From NCBI RefSeq assembly GCF_047511655.1, contig NC_133392.1:28444001-28508000 (forward strand): 64,000 nt of DNA. Reading direction: 5' to 3'. This DNA comes from Castor canadensis. Taxonomy: Eukaryota; Chordata; Mammalia; Rodentia; Castoridae. Position numbers and translations under genes: made by a program. The notes under the pieces were generated by a model, which was given only the letters and a program-made list of their open reading frames with translations, was not told where the DNA came from and ran no database searches. Within the stretch, counting starts at the first letter, position 1. The number at the start of each line of letters is the position of its first letter. Positions 59,880-64,000 of this stretch are shown here, one piece after another.

Positions 59880-61320
59880 AGTTTTCTGATTTTTTTTTCC
59901 TTCATTGAGGATCGTGGACAAAATTGCAGTATTAGTTTACATCTTTCTATGCACATGTAGAGTATTTACAAAGGATGATCATATTCTAAGCCATAGCAGT
60001 ATTTGATGAGATACCAATAAACTGGCAGCATACAAATAATATTTTCTGTTCACAAAACAATAAAATTAGTAATCATTGGCAAAGTATCATATTAAAGTAA
60101 TAGTTAAACAAGCAATGTTAAGATACAATCCAATTCTAAAGACTCTAACAGAGATAACAAAGGAACTAGTAATAATGAGTTTTCTCTGGCTTTCACCTTC
60201 CCCCCTAATTATAATGAGAATATTCACTGCTCCTGGGTTGAAGTACCCATGACTACATGGACAAGTTCATTTATATCTCACCTCTTTCCATGAAGTTTTG
60301 AAGGCAGTTCAGTTGCTTGTGAATGAAATTTTGAATCTGGAGAAACCCTCATTGCCAGTGGTTATAACATTAGTTTATTAAAGCCATGAAAATTCCTCTA
60401 AGAGCCTAACTCCTGGCTATAGGCACTGGCATTCAAAGAACCCTATTTTTTCTCTGGAGAGGAACCCACACCTGCTAGTCACAGTAATGCTTAGATATTG
60501 ACATCGACAGATGCCCAAGAAATCTTATGTGAGGAAAAAAAGTTGCAAGGCAGTTTGTATTGTATGCATTGTTAGGTTATCTCATTTGCAAACCAGGATT
60601 ATGCTTTAGGCACCAGGAAAGAAAAAGAATTTTTTTCAAGAATGCATTCTCTTTTAAAAGCACTGAAATAATTATTAAAGGAAAAATGAAAACTATGACT
60701 TGTTGCTTGTTTTATTATTTAGTACTTTTATTTTAAATTACACATGGATGAAGCAAGGAAACATAGTAACAATTTTTAGGTTGTAAGTGGCCATGACTTT
60801 ATGATAGTAATTTTGTAAAACTTTATATATACAATGCATATATATTAAATGTTCATATCTGCAGAGAAAGCAATCTAGAGCATGCACCTCATCTTCTAAG
60901 TGTTTATGTCTCTGAGGGGTAGAATTTTCATTTCCATCTTGCATATTTTTGTAATTTTTCACATTTACAATGCATATGAGTTACTTTTGTAAGCAGGAAA
61001 ACTGAAGATTAAAATCAAGATAAAAGATAAAGTGTCAGCAGTGGGCAATTAGGTATTGTCCAGGAATATCAGGAGGATATGTGTGATCTCACCTCTGCTT
61101 ATAGGCTACCGAGATACTCCCTCCAAATACAGGGATGAAATGTTTTCCACAGCCCCACCTAAAAGTTCACCCTTGATTCATGGCAGTATCCTCTGATTCC
61201 TCTGTGCTCTCCCTGCTGCCACCTCCTTCTTCTGGCCACACTCTGCCTGTCTCCCTCAGCACTCCCCTCAAGTCCAGCTAGGCTCAGTAGGCATTCATCT
61301 GACTATTAAGATTTCAAGTT
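59880..61320. other. Intergenic DNA, nothing recognised
   Basis: No repeat or coding exon identified. Conserved regulatory elements cannot be judged without alignment. Confidence 0.4.
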
Positions 61321-61324
61321 TTGA

Positions 61325-61590
61325 GCTGGGCAAATATGTTTACAGTCCAAGTAACTCAAGGTTGAGGAAGGAAGATTGCTATGTAGTTTATGGCCAGCAA
61401 TATAGTGAGACCACATCAAGGAGAGGGAGAAGCAGTGGGAGAGGGAGAGGGAGAGAGGGAGGGAGGGAGGGAAGAAGAGAAGGAAGAGAAGGAGGAAGGG
61501 AGGGAAAAAGGAAAGAAAGAAAACAAAGAAAAAGAAGAGTGAGTAAGGAAGGAAAGAGGAAGAAGGAAAGGAAAACAGAAAAAGACTCGA
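61325..61590 (+). repeat. B1-like SINE with an expanded GA-rich tail
   Basis: A degraded B1 (61325-61410) runs into a purine tract of GGGA/GGAA/GAAA units to about 61590, probably grown from its A-tail. Confidence 0.75.
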
Positions 61591-61599
61591 AATTCTGTT

Positions 61600-62940
61600 T
61601 TTCTCTTTTCCAGTTTGTCCTGATTCCCTGAAATTGATATTACTTCTAACCTGCTAATGAAACCACTTCTTTTTCCTATGTAAATAGGCCTTCTGAACTA
61701 CTTTCTTGTGTGATTTCATACTTTATGTAAATGTTCTGCGAAGCTATATAAATGTAAAACCTGGATATGATCATTGAAAGCTATTGAACATGGATAGTTT
61801 TCAAAAATCTGTGTTTAAACTTGTAATAAGCCATCCTCTTCAGGGTGGAGGATGCTCATCAATTTCCTGACATTGTAGGGACGAAGGCTAAATAACTGGA
61901 ACTAGACAGAAGGTGGCCCTCTGGCAGTGAGGAGACTGCATGTTTGACCAGCTGAGAGGTTTCTCTGGGTAGAGAATTCATCAGGGGAGGAAGCTACCTG
62001 GAGACAAAAGCAGTTAGGGCCAACTGGGATTTACTGGGTATTAGCTAATCTTTGGTTTGGAGACACACAGATTACCTGTCTGACCTATTGATTGGTGTGC
62101 TATTCAAGGACAAAGACTCAATAAAAGTGAGGCCTATGAGAACTGAAGCCCTCTGAGGCGAAAGGAGCCTTCCCAAGGGAAAGCTGGTGACAACTCAGAG
62201 CAGGCCTTGCTTGATGAATTGTTGGTCACCAAAGCAGAGAGAGAAGAAAGGAGAAGAGATGGAGAAAGGGAGGAGGGAGTAGGTATGGGAGGAGAGAGGC
62301 AGGAGAGAGTAGGGAGAGAGAGAGAAAAGATGGAAGGAGAGACTGTCTGAGAGAGACCGTGAAAGGGGAGTATACTGGAGTCCAGTGAGGACTTCCAGTA
62401 ACCATATTAGAAAGGAGTCAAGAGCCAGGCCCTGGAACCAAACCTTGTGTCAACCAGAAGATTCTTCACCATGTGTAACTCCTCAATTGTGTTCTTTATA
62501 TTTTCCACATCTGTTTCCATGGTGATTAGCAGTTAACCAGTAGGAATAAAAGCAGGAAAAGCTTTAAAATAAAATGTGTTCGTCTTTGGGGGAAGCAAGG
62601 GACAAATTGCTGGGAAGGCTGGCAAAGTCACCTCACCAAGGAGAAGAAAGCAGACTGGTTCTGAGGCCTCTTGCAAGAATATGGAAGCATCTGACCTGGC
62701 AACAAGCTTGGGGCAAGGAAGGCTTTGTGGGGCTTAGTTAAAACAAACAAACCAACAAAAAGTCCTCCCTTGATTTTAGTAGTCCTTCTGTTGTGGTGCT
62801 TAATTGATACCTACTTGGAGGTAATAAATTGCCCTCTGATTGTATATTTCCAGCTGAATCAAAGAATGAAACCATGTCTCACATGCTCCTATATTCCCAG
62901 GTTCCTGGCACAGAACAGCCTGATACAGAACTGTACCAGA
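61600..62940. other. Intergenic DNA with a second purine tract
   Basis: 62225-62345 is a GA-rich tract (GAGAGAGAAGAAAGGAGAAG). ACTCAATAAAAGTGAGGCC near 62120 hints at an unassigned LTR or retrocopy. The rest is unrecognised. Confidence 0.4.
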
Positions 62941-62949
62941 AGCTCAATA

Positions 62950-64000
62950 TATTTTTCTTTCTTTTTTCAATTAAAAAGTTTTACTTCTATGTACACATGC
63001 ATATAATGCATAAATGTGCCTTTTTTGTTGACTGTTTTCCCTTGGCTCTCTCTTCTTCCTCTTCTCAAATTTATATAATCATATGCAAATGATGGACACA
63101 CATATAGGCTTTGTCAATGTATATTTTACAAAAATATGATTACATTGTTTTACAAACTTTTCTCTTTTTTCTCTCAACAGTATGTCTTGGAAATGTACCA
63201 TGTAGACTTTTTTTTGTTTTTTTGGTAAGACTAGAGTTTGAATTCAGGGCTTTGAGCTTGCAAAGCAAGCATTCTAGTGCTTGAGCCACACTTCCAGTCC
63301 ATTTTGCTCTAGTTATTTTGAAGATGGAGGTCTCTTGAAGTATATTCCCAGGCTGGCTTTGAACCATGATCTTCTCAGTCTCAGCCTCCCAAATGGCTAG
63401 ACTTACAGATGTTAGCCACCAGCACCAGGATCCAAATAGACTTCTACAGGAACATCTCATTCTTGTTAACAGCTGACTAACAGAGGTGTGGCTGCGCTAT
63501 AATTTATTTAAAGTGTGAATATGTTGGAGCCTAATTTTTTAGAACCGTATTCAGTGACATCAGGCTAGTAGCTTGAAATTGGGCATGGTGCGTGTATTTA
63601 CACCATAGAAATCTCTTAAATGCTAACATTTTTCCTGGTTTTAACTAGCACACCACTTAGTTCCTAAAAGTAGAGTTTAATTTATTACTATTTATTTTCC
63701 AGGGTGATAGTGGGGAGAATGATCAGTACAAACAATACTGATATATACATATATAGATATGTACTTATATACTGAGTTTTCATTTCTATGGTATATAAGA
63801 GTGGGATTGATAAATCAAAGGAATACATATTTTCAATTTCTAAAGATGCTGCCATATTACAAAGGGTTGTAGAAATTTACATTTCTGCCAACAATGTAAA
63901 ATACTGTCTTTCCTTCATCCCCACCAGCAATGGAAATTACCCTCATTTTAATTTTTACTAGTGTGTAAGGTATAAAATAATATCTCATGTTTTAATTTGC
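62950..64000 (-). repeat. Old L1 in reverse, split by a composite SINE
   Basis: ACAGTATGTCTTGGAAATG and TATCTCATGTTTTAATTTGC (window end) are reverse L1 3'-region motifs. A reverse composite SINE lies at 63209-63435. The element runs off the window. Confidence 0.6.

Overview
This is 64 kb of AT-rich nuclear mammalian DNA, almost certainly from a rodent. The evidence is a 20-exon spliced gene with GT-AG introns, one CpG-island promoter, and very many 7SL-derived B1-like and tRNA/ID-derived SINEs. Many SINEs are B1 + tRNA-like dimers. From memory this SINE style fits the beaver/kangaroo-rat side of rodents (Castorimorpha); that placement is tentative.

The only protein-coding gene I can support is SLF2 (FAM178A), on the minus strand. 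I placed all 20 coding exons by reading the protein across splice sites. Every junction is GT-AG, the phases close without a frameshift, and the joined CDS is 3498 bp (1165 residues plus stop), close to the human protein. The start codon is at 45482-45484, the stop at 5825-5827, the likely ATTAAA poly(A) signal at 2592-2597, and the promoter in the CpG island at about 45170-45900. SLF2 bridges the RAD18-SLF1 branch of DNA-damage signalling to the SMC5/6 complex, and also partners with SIMC1.

Layout: 1-2570 is 3' flank (in human, SEMA4G lies on this side), with SINEs and a MIR. 2575-5824 is a SINE-free 3' UTR. 5825-45484 is the SLF2 body; its introns hold dozens of SINEs, L1 fragments, MIRs, MER5A-like elements, a MaLR-type LTR and a hAT MITE with intact 8-bp target duplication. 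45170-45900 is the promoter island. 45900-64000 is upstream intergenic DNA (towards PAX2 in human), with a solo LTR inside a B1, an L1 inserted into a Tigger-like element, microsatellites, purine tracts and old L1 pieces.

I see no new biochemical system. The most useful leads are two PIP-box-like motifs at opposite ends of SLF2, one encoded by a 44-nt exon; an upstream ORF that overlaps the SLF2 start codon as ATGA; a solo LTR with TATA box and poly(A) signal on the SLF2 strand 1.2 kb upstream; and two insertions of unknown origin (about 19627-19799 and about 15772-15960).
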